DNA of 64,000 bases, taken from positions 434,001-498,000 of the forward strand of contig NZ_JFKE01000002.1 in NCBI RefSeq assembly GCF_000647975.1. Direction: 5' to 3'. Positions 8,715 through 17,708 of this stretch are shown here, one piece after another. The notes under the pieces are model-generated. The model made no database searches. It was not told the DNA's origin and saw nothing but the letters and a program-made list of their open reading frames with translations. Source of the DNA: Actibacterium mucosum KCTC 23349. GTDB lineage: Bacteria; Pseudomonadota; Alphaproteobacteria; Rhodobacterales; Rhodobacteraceae. How positions within the stretch are numbered: position 1 is the stretch's first letter; the number at the start of each line of letters is the position of its first letter. The position numbers and the translations under genes are program-made.

Positions 8715-9176
8715 ATGAAAACCTTTACCGCTACCCCGGCGGATATCGACAAGAAATGGATCATCATCGATGCCGAAGGCGTCGTGCTGGGCCGTCTTGC
8801 ATCGATCGTCGCCATGCGTCTGCGCGGCAAACACAAGCCGTCCTTCACGCCGCACATGGACATGGGTGACAACGTCATTGTCATCAATGCCGACAAGGTG
8901 CAGCTGACCGGCAAGAAGCGCGACGACAAGAACTACTACTGGCACACCGGCCATCCGGGCGGCATCAAAAGCCGTACCGCGCGCCAGCTGCTTGAGGGTG
9001 ACCACCCCGAGCGCGTGGTGACCAAGGCCGTGCAGCGCATGCTGCCAGGCAACCGTCTGAGCCGCAAGCAGATGACCAATCTGCGCGTTTATGCCGGCAC
9101 CGAACATCCGCATGAAGGCCAAGCGCCGGAAGTGCTGGATGTGAAATCCATGAACTCCAAGAACACGCGGAGCTGA
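8715..9176 (+). CDS. rplM: 50S ribosomal protein L13
   Basis: A 153-residue protein identical in plan to bacterial L13: [18 protein letters not shown] at the start, then [37 protein letters not shown] and the [18 protein letters not shown] block. It binds 23S rRNA early in 50S assembly. It forms the standard two-gene operon with rpsI, whose start lies two bases after its TGA. Confidence 0.98.
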   Translation: MKTFTATPADIDKKWIIIDAEGVVLGRLASIVAMRLRGKHKPSFTPHMDMGDNVIVINADKVQLTGKKRDDKNYYWHTGHPGGIKSRTARQLLEGDHPERVVTKAVQRMLPGNRLSRKQMTNLRVYAGTEHPHEGQAPEVLDVKSMNSKNTRS

Positions 9177-9178
9177 TA

Positions 9179-9673
9179 ATGGCTGAAGAGATTAACTCGC
9201 TGGAAGAGCTCAGCGCAGTCGCAAGCGACGACGCAATCGCGGCCGTTGCCGATGCCTTTGAACCCCGCGAACCTGTTCGTGACGAGCTGGGACGTTCCTA
9301 TGCCACCGGTAAACGTAAAGACGCGGTTGCCCGTGTCTGGATTAAACCCGGTTCGGGCAAGGTCACCGTCAACGGCAAAGACATGCCCGCGTATTTCGCG
9401 CGTCCGGTGCTGCAGATGATCCTGCGTCAGCCGTTTCAGGTTGCCGGCGTCGAAGATCAGTTCGATGTAATGGCCACCGTTAAAGGCGGCGGTCTTTCGG
9501 GCCAGGCTGGTGCGGTCAAGCACGGCATCTCGAAAGCGTTGCAATTGTACGATCCCGCCCTGCGCGCGCCGCTGAAAGCCGCTGGCTTCCTGACTCGCGA
9601 CAGCCGCGTTGTGGAACGTAAGAAATTTGGTAAGCGCAAAGCACGCCGGAGCTTCCAGTTCTCCAAGCGTTAA
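9179..9673 (+). CDS. rpsI: 30S ribosomal protein S9
   Basis: A 164-residue S9. The core begins at [19 protein letters not shown] and ends in the conserved basic tail [16 protein letters not shown], whose last residues contact P-site tRNA. About 37 residues precede the core ([19 protein letters not shown]...), an acidic extension absent from E. coli S9. The tight spacing to rplM argues for the annotated start. A strong Rho-independent terminator follows. Confidence 0.97.
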   Translation: MAEEINSLEELSAVASDDAIAAVADAFEPREPVRDELGRSYATGKRKDAVARVWIKPGSGKVTVNGKDMPAYFARPVLQMILRQPFQVAGVEDQFDVMATVKGGGLSGQAGAVKHGISKALQLYDPALRAPLKAAGFLTRDSRVVERKKFGKRKARRSFQFSKR

Positions 9674-9696
9674 GCGGCAACCGATACCAAAAAGAA

Positions 9697-9727
9697 AAGG
9701 CGCCCTGTTTTCGGGCGCCTTTTTTTA
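9697..9727. terminator. Rho-independent terminator of rplM-rpsI (probably bidirectional)
   Basis: AAGGCGCCC/GGGCGCCTT stem with a short T-rich loop, followed by seven T on the plus strand and preceded by an A-rich run on the other side. The T-tract overlaps the stop codon of the convergent glycosyltransferase-like gene, so the element can serve both transcripts. Confidence 0.9.
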
Positions 9728-10588
9728 TTGTGCCGCGATTGGGGCAAGTTGTTCGGGCGCGTTTGCGGTGGCCTGAAGGTCCAGCAGGTCTGACATCGTG
9801 GTATACGGGAAATCCAGATCCAGTGCTTCGCGGGTCATGACCCCCAGTTCTTTTTCGGATTTCTTTTCCGACATCTGTGCCGAGAATTGTGCGATCTTAC
9901 GGCGCGCCCGGAAGCTTGTATCGCAAGAAGACGTGAAGGTCTGAATATGTGACGTCAACGTGGGATCTGCCATGGCCGGATAGCGGCGTCCCGACGCCAG
10001 GTGCGAGAACTGGAAAACATTCCTGCGTGGCTTGCCTACGGTCAGGTAGGCAAAACCGGCCCCTGTAAGCGACCGGAAAAACGGCTGACATTTGGGCGTG
10101 TTTTCTTCATCATACAGCATCAGCCCTCGTGGCATCGTGATCAACGCTTCCTGCCACAACATCGAAGCCCAGTGATGCAGCCGATCGATGAAGTTGATCG
10201 ACAGGGCATCGTCATCATCAATGCGGAATTGCGCCAGCTTGCTGTGTCTTTCGCCAGCATCCTTAAGCATCGGGGCAATCTCGGCGCCCAGTTTCTCGGA
10301 CTTGCAAAGATGCAGCTGAACCGCGTTCACGTCGTTGCACAGGCTGGTCAATCGCCTTTTATAGGCGTCCGGCATGACATCCGAAGACATCACATGCAGT
10401 GTAAAATTCGGGTTCGTCTGGTGCGCCATCGCCTGCATCAAAAGATGCTCGAACAACAGAAACCGTGTTTCCATTCGAACCGGATCGTAAAGCGTTTCAA
10501 ACGCTTTCGCACGATCATCATATGACAGCTTTGTGTCGCTGGGACCAAAGAAAGAGAAACGGCAAAAGCCGATTACACCTGTGGACAT
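9725..10588 (-). CDS. Putative rhamnosyltransferase-like glycosyltransferase
   Basis: A 287-residue cytosolic protein resembling the 'putative rhamnosyl transferase' family (PF11316 type) common in Rhodobacterales: GFCRFSFFGPSDTKLS at the start, an ETRFLLFEHLLMQAM segment, HVMSSDVMPDAYKRRL, and the acidic FRIDDDDAL, which could be the metal or sugar-nucleotide motif. Donor and acceptor are unknown. The gene stands alone between the rpsI terminator and a 259-nt non-coding stretch. A CtrA-like half-site (TTAA-N7-ATAA) lies 34 nt upstream of the start. Confidence 0.65.
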   Translation of the reverse strand: MSTGVIGFCRFSFFGPSDTKLSYDDRAKAFETLYDPVRMETRFLLFEHLLMQAMAHQTNPNFTLHVMSSDVMPDAYKRRLTSLCNDVNAVQLHLCKSEKLGAEIAPMLKDAGERHSKLAQFRIDDDDALSINFIDRLHHWASMLWQEALITMPRGLMLYDEENTPKCQPFFRSLTGAGFAYLTVGKPRRNVFQFSHLASGRRYPAMADPTLTSHIQTFTSSCDTSFRARRKIAQFSAQMSEKKSEKELGVMTREALDLDFPYTTMSDLLDLQATANAPEQLAPIAAQ

Positions 10589-10823
10589 GTCTGCTCCGCC
10601 TCAAAAAGAGTTTTTTGTTTGTTAACCAAACGATAACTTTTTCGTTCCAATCCGACAATAATTTTATCCCAACCCGTTGCGGATGTGGCTATTCAGTTTC
10701 TCAATGTTGTTAAGCCGTTGCAGAGTCTGCCGCGCTGCATGGTAAAAAACGACGTTCGGAATGACCCTGCCGCCGATCCCCGCGTCACCCCGAGAATGAC
10801 GCCTTTGGCGTCAGGCGAGACAC

Positions 10824-10847
10824 AGGTGCGCGCCGCAAGGCGCACCT
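10824..10847. terminator. Hairpin at the end of the tetR gene
   Basis: AGGTGCGC/GCGCACCT inverted repeat with an 8-base loop directly abutting the tetR stop codon on the minus strand. A second small hairpin (GACGCC-ttt-GGCGTC) follows near 10798-10812. There is no good U-tract, so termination may need Rho. The rest of 10589-10823 holds no gene I can support. Confidence 0.45.
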
Positions 10848-11468
10848 TCAGGTCTCGTCCGGTGGCAGCAGCCCAAGGCCGCGCAGATAAATTCCGATTC
10901 CGCTTTCCAGCAATTCGTCGGGCGGGAACGGTGTGCGCGCACCGGGTTCTCCGCGGGCATAAAGCTCCACCACCCCGTGGCTCAAAGCCCAGATATGGGC
11001 CGAGAACATCGCGGCGGGGGGGCGTTTTTCTGGTGGAATATGTTCTGACAGCTCGGCCGCGGCCTTTTCAAGGATCTCGGTGGCGCGTTTGGCGACGATG
11101 GTCAGCTCGGGGTTCGACGTGATCGACACGCCGCTTTCGAACATCGCCATATAGTGGCCGGGATATTTGCGCGCAAAGGCCAGATAGGCGCGGCCCGTCG
11201 CCTCGAACCGGGCCAAAGCCGAGGGCGCGCCGCTGTCATAGGCGAATTCCATCAGGTCGGCGAAGATTTCGTATCCTTCGCGTGCGGCTTCGGCGATCAG
11301 GTCTTCGCGGCCTTCGAAATGGCGATAGACGGCGGCCGGGGTCACGCCCGCAGCCTTGGCCGCCTCGGACAGGGTGAACCCCTGAGGTCCCTTCTTCTCA
11401 ATCAGCTTCAGCGCGCTTTCAACAAGCGCCGCCTTCAGATTGCCGTGATGATAGCCGCGCTTAGCCAT
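10848..11468 (-). CDS. TetR/AcrR family regulator with WHG domain
   Basis: A 206-residue repressor-type regulator. The N-terminal helix-turn-helix reads [23 protein letters not shown] (about residues 27-49) and the C-terminal ligand domain contains [15 protein letters not shown], the WxxxHG signature of the TetR_C_33 (WHG) group. The ligand is unknown. Its ATG lies inside the last codons of ppk2 (8-nt overlap), so it is translated from the same mRNA and may control that operon. Confidence 0.88.
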   Translation of the reverse strand: MAKRGYHHGNLKAALVESALKLIEKKGPQGFTLSEAAKAAGVTPAAVYRHFEGREDLIAEAAREGYEIFADLMEFAYDSGAPSALARFEATGRAYLAFARKYPGHYMAMFESGVSITSNPELTIVAKRATEILEKAAAELSEHIPPEKRPPAAMFSAHIWALSHGVVELYARGEPGARTPFPPDELLESGIGIYLRGLGLLPPDET

Positions 11469-12330
11469 CCCAGATGCCGGGCCCCCCGCAGATCTGCTCG
11501 TCGGGTGCGCCCACCGCCTTGGTATCCTTCCCCGCATAGTCCAGGGCCGAAAGCACGGTGCGGATGCCCGCCAGCCGCGCGCGTTTCTTGTCGTCGGACC
11601 GGATGATCGTCCAGGGCGCGTGTTCGGTATGGCTGATCGACAGTGTCTCTCCGATGGCCGACGTGTAGTCATCCCACTTCGCCAGGCCCTTCACGTCGAT
11701 CGGGCTCAGCTTCCATTGTTTCAGCGGGTCGCCCTCGCGTTTGAGGAACCGGCGCAGCTGCTCGGCCCGGCCGACATTCAGCCACAGCTTGAACAGGTGC
11801 ACGCCGTCATCGACCAGCATCTTTTCGAAGTCCGAGACCTGACGGAAGAAATGTCGCCGCTGATCCTCGGTGCAGAAACCAAACACATGCTCAACCACGC
11901 CGCGGTTATACCAGGATCGGTCGAACAGCACGATTTCCCCATCGGTCGGCAGATGATCAATATAGCGCTGGAAATACCATTGCCCCATCTCGCGGTCGCT
12001 GGGTTTGCTCAGCGCCACAACCCGGGCAATGCGCGGGTTCAGGTTCTCGCGGAACCGTTTGATGGTGCCACCTTTGCCAGCGGCGTCTCGGCCTTCGAAT
12101 ACGATAACAATACGTTTGCCGGTGGCGTGGACATCTGACTGAAGCTTAACCAGCTCAATCTGAAGCTTTTCGATCGCATCCTCGTATTCGTCGCGATCCA
12201 TCGCCCGATCATACGGATAGCTTTCTGACAAAATGTCGTGCTTGTCCGCTTTCTCGATCGCCTTGCGCACCTCTTTGGGTGCCTCGTCTTCGAAAAACCT
12301 GCTGATGGCGCCGTCGAACGGTTTGCTCAT
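11461..12330 (-). CDS. ppk2: Polyphosphate kinase 2
   Basis: A 289-residue PPK2-family kinase that transfers phosphate between polyphosphate and nucleotides. Walker A is [13 protein letters not shown], the lid/Walker B region includes [18 protein letters not shown], and [16 protein letters not shown] is a further PPK2 signature. Size and motifs fit the class I single-domain enzymes; nucleotide preference (ADP or GDP) cannot be read with confidence. It overlaps tetR at its 3' end and follows the hydrolase gene by 36 nt. Confidence 0.93.
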   Translation of the reverse strand: MSKPFDGAISRFFEDEAPKEVRKAIEKADKHDILSESYPYDRAMDRDEYEDAIEKLQIELVKLQSDVHATGKRIVIVFEGRDAAGKGGTIKRFRENLNPRIARVVALSKPSDREMGQWYFQRYIDHLPTDGEIVLFDRSWYNRGVVEHVFGFCTEDQRRHFFRQVSDFEKMLVDDGVHLFKLWLNVGRAEQLRRFLKREGDPLKQWKLSPIDVKGLAKWDDYTSAIGETLSISHTEHAPWTIIRSDDKKRARLAGIRTVLSALDYAGKDTKAVGAPDEQICGGPGIWDG

Positions 12331-12366
12331 GATGCCTCCTTGCCCATTCGCCTATAACTATCGCGA

Positions 12367-13329
12367 TTACAGGGCATTGCGCAATCCGGCGCGGGTGGCG
12401 GCGCGGTGAACCGCATCGATCGTGTCAGGGATTGCGGTATGGTGCGGCATGTGGCCAATGCCGGGCAGGGCGGTAAATACCGCACCGGGGATTTCCTCGG
12501 CCATGGCGCGGGCGTGAATGTCGGGGCTGACGACAGTATCGGCCAGCCCATGAATGATTTCCACCGGCAGGTTGATGCTTGGATAGCTTGGCCCCATCGC
12601 CACAACTTCGGACAACAAGGCAGCACGCTGGCGGGCATTGGCCCGCAAAGAGGACCGACGCAGGCTCATTTGCGGGCCAAAATGCTCTGCATAACCCTCA
12701 GGCGCAAGCTGCGGCTTGAACGCGTTCTCAACGGCATCAGCAACCGTGCCGGGTCTGACAAAACCGGTGATAAGCGGTACCACAATGGCCTGTCCCAAAG
12801 GGTGTGACGTAACGGTATAGAACCGCCCAAGCCCGGTATCCCATGGGTGCGACGGTGCCGAGACAAGCACGAGACCGGATAGAGGTTCAGGTTGAGAGAC
12901 CGCCCAGTTCAGCGCAACGGCTCCACCGTAGGATTGGCCCAGAACCAGTGGGTTGCGTGCCCCGGCCGCCGCTGCGGCTTGCGCAATCAGGCGTGATTGC
13001 ACCGCCAAGGTCTGCCCATTTGGGGCCACGCCGCTGTATCCCAAACCGGGACGGTCGACCGCAAAGACACGATAGGATTTGGCCAATTCGGGCATCAGGC
13101 CAAAAGTGAAATCACGGACGGAACCCATTGATCCATGGATCAGAACCAGATCTGGGCCGTCACCGGCCACGACCACATGCATATCAACGCCATCTACCTG
13201 ATAGATCTTGCCGATGGGTGGATAGGCAGCCTCGGCAGCGGCCTCTCGCGATTGCGCGCGCCACTGCGTCACCCCAACCAGGACGGCAGCCAGAAGGGCA
13301 ATGCTAAGTGCCAATCTTGGCCAGGTCAT
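12367..13329 (-). CDS. Membrane-anchored alpha/beta hydrolase
   Basis: A 320-residue alpha/beta hydrolase with an N-terminal hydrophobic anchor ([15 protein letters not shown]). The fold motifs are [10 protein letters not shown] (oxyanion HG), [11 protein letters not shown], nucleophile elbow LGQSYGGA (Ser) and a late GIGHMPHH histidine, giving a complete Ser-Asp-His triad. The substrate is unknown. The ATG used (13327-13329) falls 26 nt inside the end of metA, so the two genes overlap and are probably cotranscribed. Confidence 0.85.
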   Translation of the reverse strand: MTWPRLALSIALLAAVLVGVTQWRAQSREAAAEAAYPPIGKIYQVDGVDMHVVVAGDGPDLVLIHGSMGSVRDFTFGLMPELAKSYRVFAVDRPGLGYSGVAPNGQTLAVQSRLIAQAAAAAGARNPLVLGQSYGGAVALNWAVSQPEPLSGLVLVSAPSHPWDTGLGRFYTVTSHPLGQAIVVPLITGFVRPGTVADAVENAFKPQLAPEGYAEHFGPQMSLRRSSLRANARQRAALLSEVVAMGPSYPSINLPVEIIHGLADTVVSPDIHARAMAEEIPGAVFTALPGIGHMPHHTAIPDTIDAVHRAATRAGLRNAL

Positions 13330-14227
13330 ATTCGGTGGTCTGATAGATCTCGTTGATCCAGTTGCCGTAGAGTAGATGCGCATGGCCGCGCCAGCGGTTC
13401 AACGGCGGTTGGGACGGATCATTGTCCGGGTAATAGTTTATCGGCACGTTGATCGCAGTACCGGCGTCCACGTCGCGGTCGTATTCCTGTTTCAGCGTGT
13501 CACTGTCATATTCGAAATGGTTAAAGATATAGAGCGCCCGATGCGCCTTGTCCTCGATCAGGCAGGGGCCCACCTCGTCGCTGCCCAAAAGGGTGTGCAG
13601 GCCGGGTACGGCGTCAACCTCGTCCTGACGGATTTCCGTCCAGCGGCTGACCGGGATCACACAATCGTCTGAGAAGCCGCGCAAATAGGGCGACGAGGCA
13701 TCCAGACACCGATGTCTGAAACACCCAAATGCCTTTGCGTCCAGATCGTGTTTCTTGATGCCGTGGAAATGGTTGATCAGGGCCATGCCGCCCCAACACA
13801 CGCCAAAAGTGGAATGCACATGGGTCTGTGTCCAGTCCATGATCTGGCGCAGTTCGTCCCAATAGGTGACGTCGGCAAAGGGCAGATGCTCGATCGGGGC
13901 ACCCGTGATGATCAGGCCGTCGAACTTTTCGCCCGACGCCTGAACCTCGGAAAACGGCCGATAAAACGCGGCCATGTGTTCGGCGGCGGTGTTCTTGGTC
14001 TCGTGTTCCGACATGCGCAGCAACGACAGCTCAATCTGAAGCGGCGTGGCGCCGATCAAGCGGGCAAACTGTGTCTCGGTCTGAATCTTCTTGGGCATCA
14101 GGTTCAGCAAAGCCAACCGCAGCGGCCGGATATCCTGTCGGGCCGCGCGCCCTTCGCCCATTACCATCACACCTTCGCGCGTCAGCACGTCGAAGGCGGG
14201 CAGGGATGAAGGCAGTTTGATGGGCAT
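13304..14227 (-). CDS. metA: Homoserine O-acetyltransferase (MetA type)
   Basis: A 307-residue MetA-fold homoserine acyltransferase, first committed step of methionine synthesis. The catalytic cysteine is in [11 protein letters not shown], and [11 protein letters not shown] carries the His-Glu part of the active site. The specificity loop reads [11 protein letters not shown] Glu at the position where E. coli MetA has Gly111 is the published mark of acetyl-CoA use, so acetylation rather than succinylation is inferred. It sits 43 nt after the ATPase gene. No riboswitch is recognisable in that spacer. Confidence 0.92.
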   Translation of the reverse strand: MPIKLPSSLPAFDVLTREGVMVMGEGRAARQDIRPLRLALLNLMPKKIQTETQFARLIGATPLQIELSLLRMSEHETKNTAAEHMAAFYRPFSEVQASGEKFDGLIITGAPIEHLPFADVTYWDELRQIMDWTQTHVHSTFGVCWGGMALINHFHGIKKHDLDAKAFGCFRHRCLDASSPYLRGFSDDCVIPVSRWTEIRQDEVDAVPGLHTLLGSDEVGPCLIEDKAHRALYIFNHFEYDSDTLKQEYDRDVDAGTAINVPINYYPDNDPSQPPLNRWRGHAHLLYGNWINEIYQTTEYDLAKIGT

Positions 14228-14270
14228 AAGACCGATCCTGATGAAATAGGGAAACCGTGAGATAATCCGA

Positions 14271-15134
14271 TTAGCCGCGTGCCTCAAGGGCCGTGGCAAT
14301 CAGATCGGTAAAGTCTCTCGGTGCGCGCAGCTTGGCAACCTGGCTGGCACAGACGGTTACGCCCCAGTTGTCGGCCATCTTGCGATAGCGTGGCTGGCGA
14401 TGCGCAAGTGCACGCGCATAGGTCCAGCGGACAAAGTCGTCTGGATCAACTTCGCCCTCTGACACTTTGTTTTTGCTCAGATATTCGCCCCAAGCGTCAA
14501 GAAGAAACTGTGGTTGATAATACATTGGTTTGGGTGCTTTGTCGAAACGCTCCACCAACGCATCGGTATGCGCGTCCGAGCCTTCGATCCACACCATCAG
14601 GGCCGCCCCTGACAATGCCGTCATCACGGGATCGTCAGGATCTGTGGGGTCCACCACCTCGCAGATCGAACCGCCGGTGTCGCAGACGAAATTGTCATAG
14701 TCGTACAGCGAGGCCGCACGTTCAATGAAATGCGTGGTATCCAGCAATGCCGAAACCTCTGCCGCACGGTGCTGTTCCTGTCGACGCTGGTATTCCGCAA
14801 AGGGCAAGCCACCCTTTGCCGGATCGCCCGGTTTGCCCAGGTAGGTTGACAGCGGCGCGAGGTTGTTGAACGTGATGTTCGATTGGATGAATACGCTGTC
14901 GGACAGAAGAAGTTCCCGCAAAAGCGGTACTTTCATCGCTTCACGCTTGAAGTTGTCCGCGATGTGTTCGCCCATATAGCGGGTGCCGATCCGATAGTCG
15001 ATCGAGTAGTGGAACCAGTCACCTGAACCCCGCAACATATTGGAAACATGGGTTTTCCCCAGTCCAGACATACCAAACAGCAACACGCGCTTTTGCGCTG
15101 CGTTGCGCCATTCGTCTGCTGTTTGATAGATCAT
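14271..15134 (-). CDS. P-loop ATPase of unknown function next to metA
   Basis: A 287-residue protein with a clear P-loop, [18 protein letters not shown], near residue 17-25. The remainder ([35 protein letters not shown]) is not a family I can name, though it resembles short kinase-like ATPases found beside metA in Rhodobacterales. The start at 15132-15134 gives [11 protein letters not shown]. It is the first gene of the apparent ATPase-metA-hydrolase-ppk2-tetR transcript, which gives no firm hint of a role. Confidence 0.6.
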   Translation of the reverse strand: MIYQTADEWRNAAQKRVLLFGMSGLGKTHVSNMLRGSGDWFHYSIDYRIGTRYMGEHIADNFKREAMKVPLLRELLLSDSVFIQSNITFNNLAPLSTYLGKPGDPAKGGLPFAEYQRRQEQHRAAEVSALLDTTHFIERAASLYDYDNFVCDTGGSICEVVDPTDPDDPVMTALSGAALMVWIEGSDAHTDALVERFDKAPKPMYYQPQFLLDAWGEYLSKNKVSEGEVDPDDFVRWTYARALAHRQPRYRKMADNWGVTVCASQVAKLRAPRDFTDLIATALEARG

Positions 15135-15234
15135 GCGTCTGTCCCGTCTGCCTGTTGTCCTCGTGGTAGCCAGAGGTTCTTGTATGGTCAAACGGTTTGT
15201 CCTCGCCCGGACATTGGCCCGAGCGAGGTAGGGT

Positions 15235-16374
15235 TCAAAAATTGTAAGCGATTTTCAGGCCAAACGCGGTGCCCGAATTGCCGGTAAAGTTACCTTGCGT
15301 AGCGCCTGGGATAATCGGGCTTTCGGTTTCGGCGTCTCCGATCCAGATGTACCGCGCACCGCCGCTGATCTCCATGTTGCCGCGGGTGTAGGTGCCGCCC
15401 AGACCAACGCTGAAGAAGCCGTCAGTGGGGCCGAGGTTGCCAGCAAAGCCACCTTGTTGCTTTTCGTATCCCAGTGTCACGGCACCGGACCAGTTTTCGT
15501 TGAACCGGCGACCCAGGCCCAGCGTGTAGGTGTACGTGTCATTGTCGTAGCTGACGAGTGATCCACCGATATTTGCGTCATAAAGCACCGGCGTGATGTC
15601 GAATGCCGACCAATCCGTCCATTTGACCGAGCCAAACAGCAGGGTGTTTTCGGCAACACCTGTTTGGAATTCAACTTGCAGCGACTGCGGGACGGTTGTG
15701 TCAAATGGCGTGTTGCCAGTGGCGGCACCTTGCCGTTCGTTGGTTTCCAACGTGTGGGTGATGGCCGAGACATAGCTCAGAGCCACGCGGGCCGCGATCT
15801 CGGGTTTTTCCCATGCAAAACCAACAACATAGCCCCAATCAGATGCGGTTTGCGTTGACAAATCGTAGTCCGGTGTACCGATAAAGCTGAACAGGCTCAC
15901 CACACCTTTCACACGTTCATTTCGAACGCCGCCATAAACGCTGAACGCGTCATTGATCTGATACCTCAGCAAAGCGGTAACGGCATTCGATTTCAGCGAA
16001 GCCGTGGATCCGGCGCCAAAGCCATATAGATAGCTTGGCTGCAGATAAGACACATCTGCGCCGATGGGTTGATCTAGAATGATCGCCGCATCCAGACGAT
16101 CATTCAGAGCGGTTTTGAAGCCCAACGTGACGGTGGAATAGTCGTCTGCAACATCACCGGAACTGGCCCCTTGTGGAAAAATGACGCCCAGAAAACCCGG
16201 CAACGTACCCTGCGCACCGCTGACAGTTGGGTTAACCTGTGCATAGGTCAGTTCCACGCGCGTCCCTTCTTCGAACAACAGACCACTTGTGAAACCGGTT
16301 CGCTCGACGCCACCCGCATGGGCTGACGTGGCTGCCAGCGCAGCAAGGCTGGCTCCTCCCAGAACTGTTTTCAT
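15235..16374 (-). CDS. FadL/OMPP1-like outer membrane transport protein
   Basis: A 379-residue outer membrane beta-barrel with signal peptide (MKTVLGGASLAALAATSAHA, cleavage after AHA) and a terminal aromatic residue (IAYNF) typical of BAM substrates. Alternating strand patterns run throughout, and the early GGVERTGFTSGLLFEEG matches OMPP1/FadL/TodX proteins, which take up long-chain fatty acids or aromatic hydrocarbons. It is monocistronic, with a partly paired CCTCG/CGAGG hairpin (about 15200-15228) downstream. Confidence 0.85.
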   Translation of the reverse strand: MKTVLGGASLAALAATSAHAGGVERTGFTSGLLFEEGTRVELTYAQVNPTVSGAQGTLPGFLGVIFPQGASSGDVADDYSTVTLGFKTALNDRLDAAIILDQPIGADVSYLQPSYLYGFGAGSTASLKSNAVTALLRYQINDAFSVYGGVRNERVKGVVSLFSFIGTPDYDLSTQTASDWGYVVGFAWEKPEIAARVALSYVSAITHTLETNERQGAATGNTPFDTTVPQSLQVEFQTGVAENTLLFGSVKWTDWSAFDITPVLYDANIGGSLVSYDNDTYTYTLGLGRRFNENWSGAVTLGYEKQQGGFAGNLGPTDGFFSVGLGGTYTRGNMEISGGARYIWIGDAETESPIIPGATQGNFTGNSGTAFGLKIAYNF

Positions 16375-16505
16375 ATTCTCTTCCCTAGCTTTTGTTCTTT
16401 TGGTTCTTATTGGCAGCTAGGCTAAGTATACACGATTTATTGGGTCAATGGCTGACCAAACGTCATCCGGTTGTTACGTTAGGGCAAAACTGTTGCACGA
16501 GTGTG

Positions 16506-17375
16506 CTAGCTTTTGCGCAAGTTTATTGCGTTGGCGCCAAGGATCAGAGCCGCACCAATGACTACGGAAACCTCCAGGGATTCCTGATACAACAACACAC
16601 CCAAAATCGTCATTGTCGGCAGGCGCAGAAAGTCCATGGGCATAACGACCACCGATGGGGCAAGGCTCAGGGCTTTGGTCAAACAGAAATGCGCCGACAG
16701 GCCGGTCAGGCCCACCAATGCCACCGGCCCCCATAGCGCCGGCGAAGGCAACGTGATTTGGCCGTCATACAAAACCATCAACGCTCCCATTCCGGCCTGA
16801 AAGACGGTCAGCCAGAACATGATGGACAGGATCGGCTCGGTTCGGGTCAACCGCTTGGTCATCACCGCAGAGCCGGCAAAACCCAGGGCCGCCAGAGCGG
16901 CCGCAATGGTGCCGGCGTCGAGGCTGCCAACCTCGGGATTTGCGACTACCAGAACCCCCACAAACCCGATGACGGCAACCAGAATACGTTGCCTGGTCAG
17001 CACCTCTCCCAGGAACAATGCCGCAAGGAACAGAACCCAAACCGGTGTAGAAAACTCAAGAGCGATCAATTTGGCCAACGGTATAAGGGGCAGGGCAAAA
17101 AACCACAGGTTCTGACCAATGAAGTGACTGAGATTGCGAAGGAAATGGAGGCCAAGCCGGTTGGGACGTATTTGCGACGTCTGACGCGTTGATGCGGCCA
17201 CCAGCAACACGATCACGACCCCGATCAATGACCGGTACAACATGACCTCGAACGTATCCAGTTCTGTGCGCGCGCTGCGACCGGCAATCGCCATCGCGGA
17301 AAAGGACGAAATGACTCCGACCATCCAAGCCGCCGCTACCAGAATATTCGAAGATGGTGTTTCCGGTTTTGTCAC
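16506..17375 (-). CDS. DMT-superfamily (EamA) transporter
   Basis: A 289-residue protein with ten hydrophobic segments in two EamA repeats (NILVAAAWMVGVISSF...; VALVGLTGLSAHFCLTKAL). The LEFSTPVWVLFLAALFLGE and MDFLRLPTMTILGVLLYQE motifs are typical of DMT permeases. The substrate is unknown. A GTG at 17373-17375 is chosen because GGGAGG lies about 7 nt upstream; a TTG 30 nt further upstream has no such site. It follows the small zinc-ribbon gene by 44 nt and may share its mRNA. Confidence 0.85.
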   Translation of the reverse strand: MTKPETPSSNILVAAAWMVGVISSFSAMAIAGRSARTELDTFEVMLYRSLIGVVIVLLVAASTRQTSQIRPNRLGLHFLRNLSHFIGQNLWFFALPLIPLAKLIALEFSTPVWVLFLAALFLGEVLTRQRILVAVIGFVGVLVVANPEVGSLDAGTIAAALAALGFAGSAVMTKRLTRTEPILSIMFWLTVFQAGMGALMVLYDGQITLPSPALWGPVALVGLTGLSAHFCLTKALSLAPSVVVMPMDFLRLPTMTILGVLLYQESLEVSVVIGAALILGANAINLRKS

Positions 17376-17419
17376 GGCCCCCTCCCACAGGTGCAGCGAT
17401 GTCAACCGAACCTAGCGCC

Positions 17420-17590
17420 TCATCCCCCGGATACAACCGCCAAAAGGCCAAGCACCGCCGCCGAGACCACAATGGTCAGCAGCCAGCCGGACTTCCGCAG
17501 CGGCTTGTCGGCATAACATTTTCCGCAATGCGTCCCAAACAACCGCATGCGGTGCCCGCATTGCGAGCACTTATATACCCGGACGACCAT
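17420..17590 (-). CDS. Small zinc-ribbon membrane protein (56 aa)
   Basis: A short gene found by reading the gap. It starts MVVRVYKCSQCGHRMRLFG and has two CxxC knuckles (Cys 8, 11, 22, 25) forming a zinc ribbon. A basic stretch KPLRKSG then precedes one hydrophobic helix (WLLTIVVSAAVLGLLAVV) and the C-terminus. The minus-strand sequence AGAGG lies about 7 nt before the ATG. The layout suggests a membrane-tethered zinc-ribbon protein with its N-terminus in the cytoplasm. I do not recognise a named family and give no function. Confidence 0.7.
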   Translation of the reverse strand: MVVRVYKCSQCGHRMRLFGTHCGKCYADKPLRKSGWLLTIVVSAAVLGLLAVVSGG

Positions 17591-17708
17591 CCGAACCTCT
17601 TTGACAATGTACCCCAGCCTTTGCGTAGCACTGGGTGCGTAACGAACAAATCACAGGGATAACAAAGAAGTTAGAAATCATGATCTGCACAAAATGCTTG
17701 CGCAGAAA

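Noticed and set aside
14228-14270. Possible SAM-II or SAM/SAH riboswitch before metA
   Set aside because: The 43-nt spacer is too short and lacks the conserved pseudoknot segments of SAM-II.
16394-16406. Second LexA-like GTTC direct repeat near the FadL-like gene
   Set aside because: The spacing is N5 rather than N7, so it does not fit the alphaproteobacterial LexA box.
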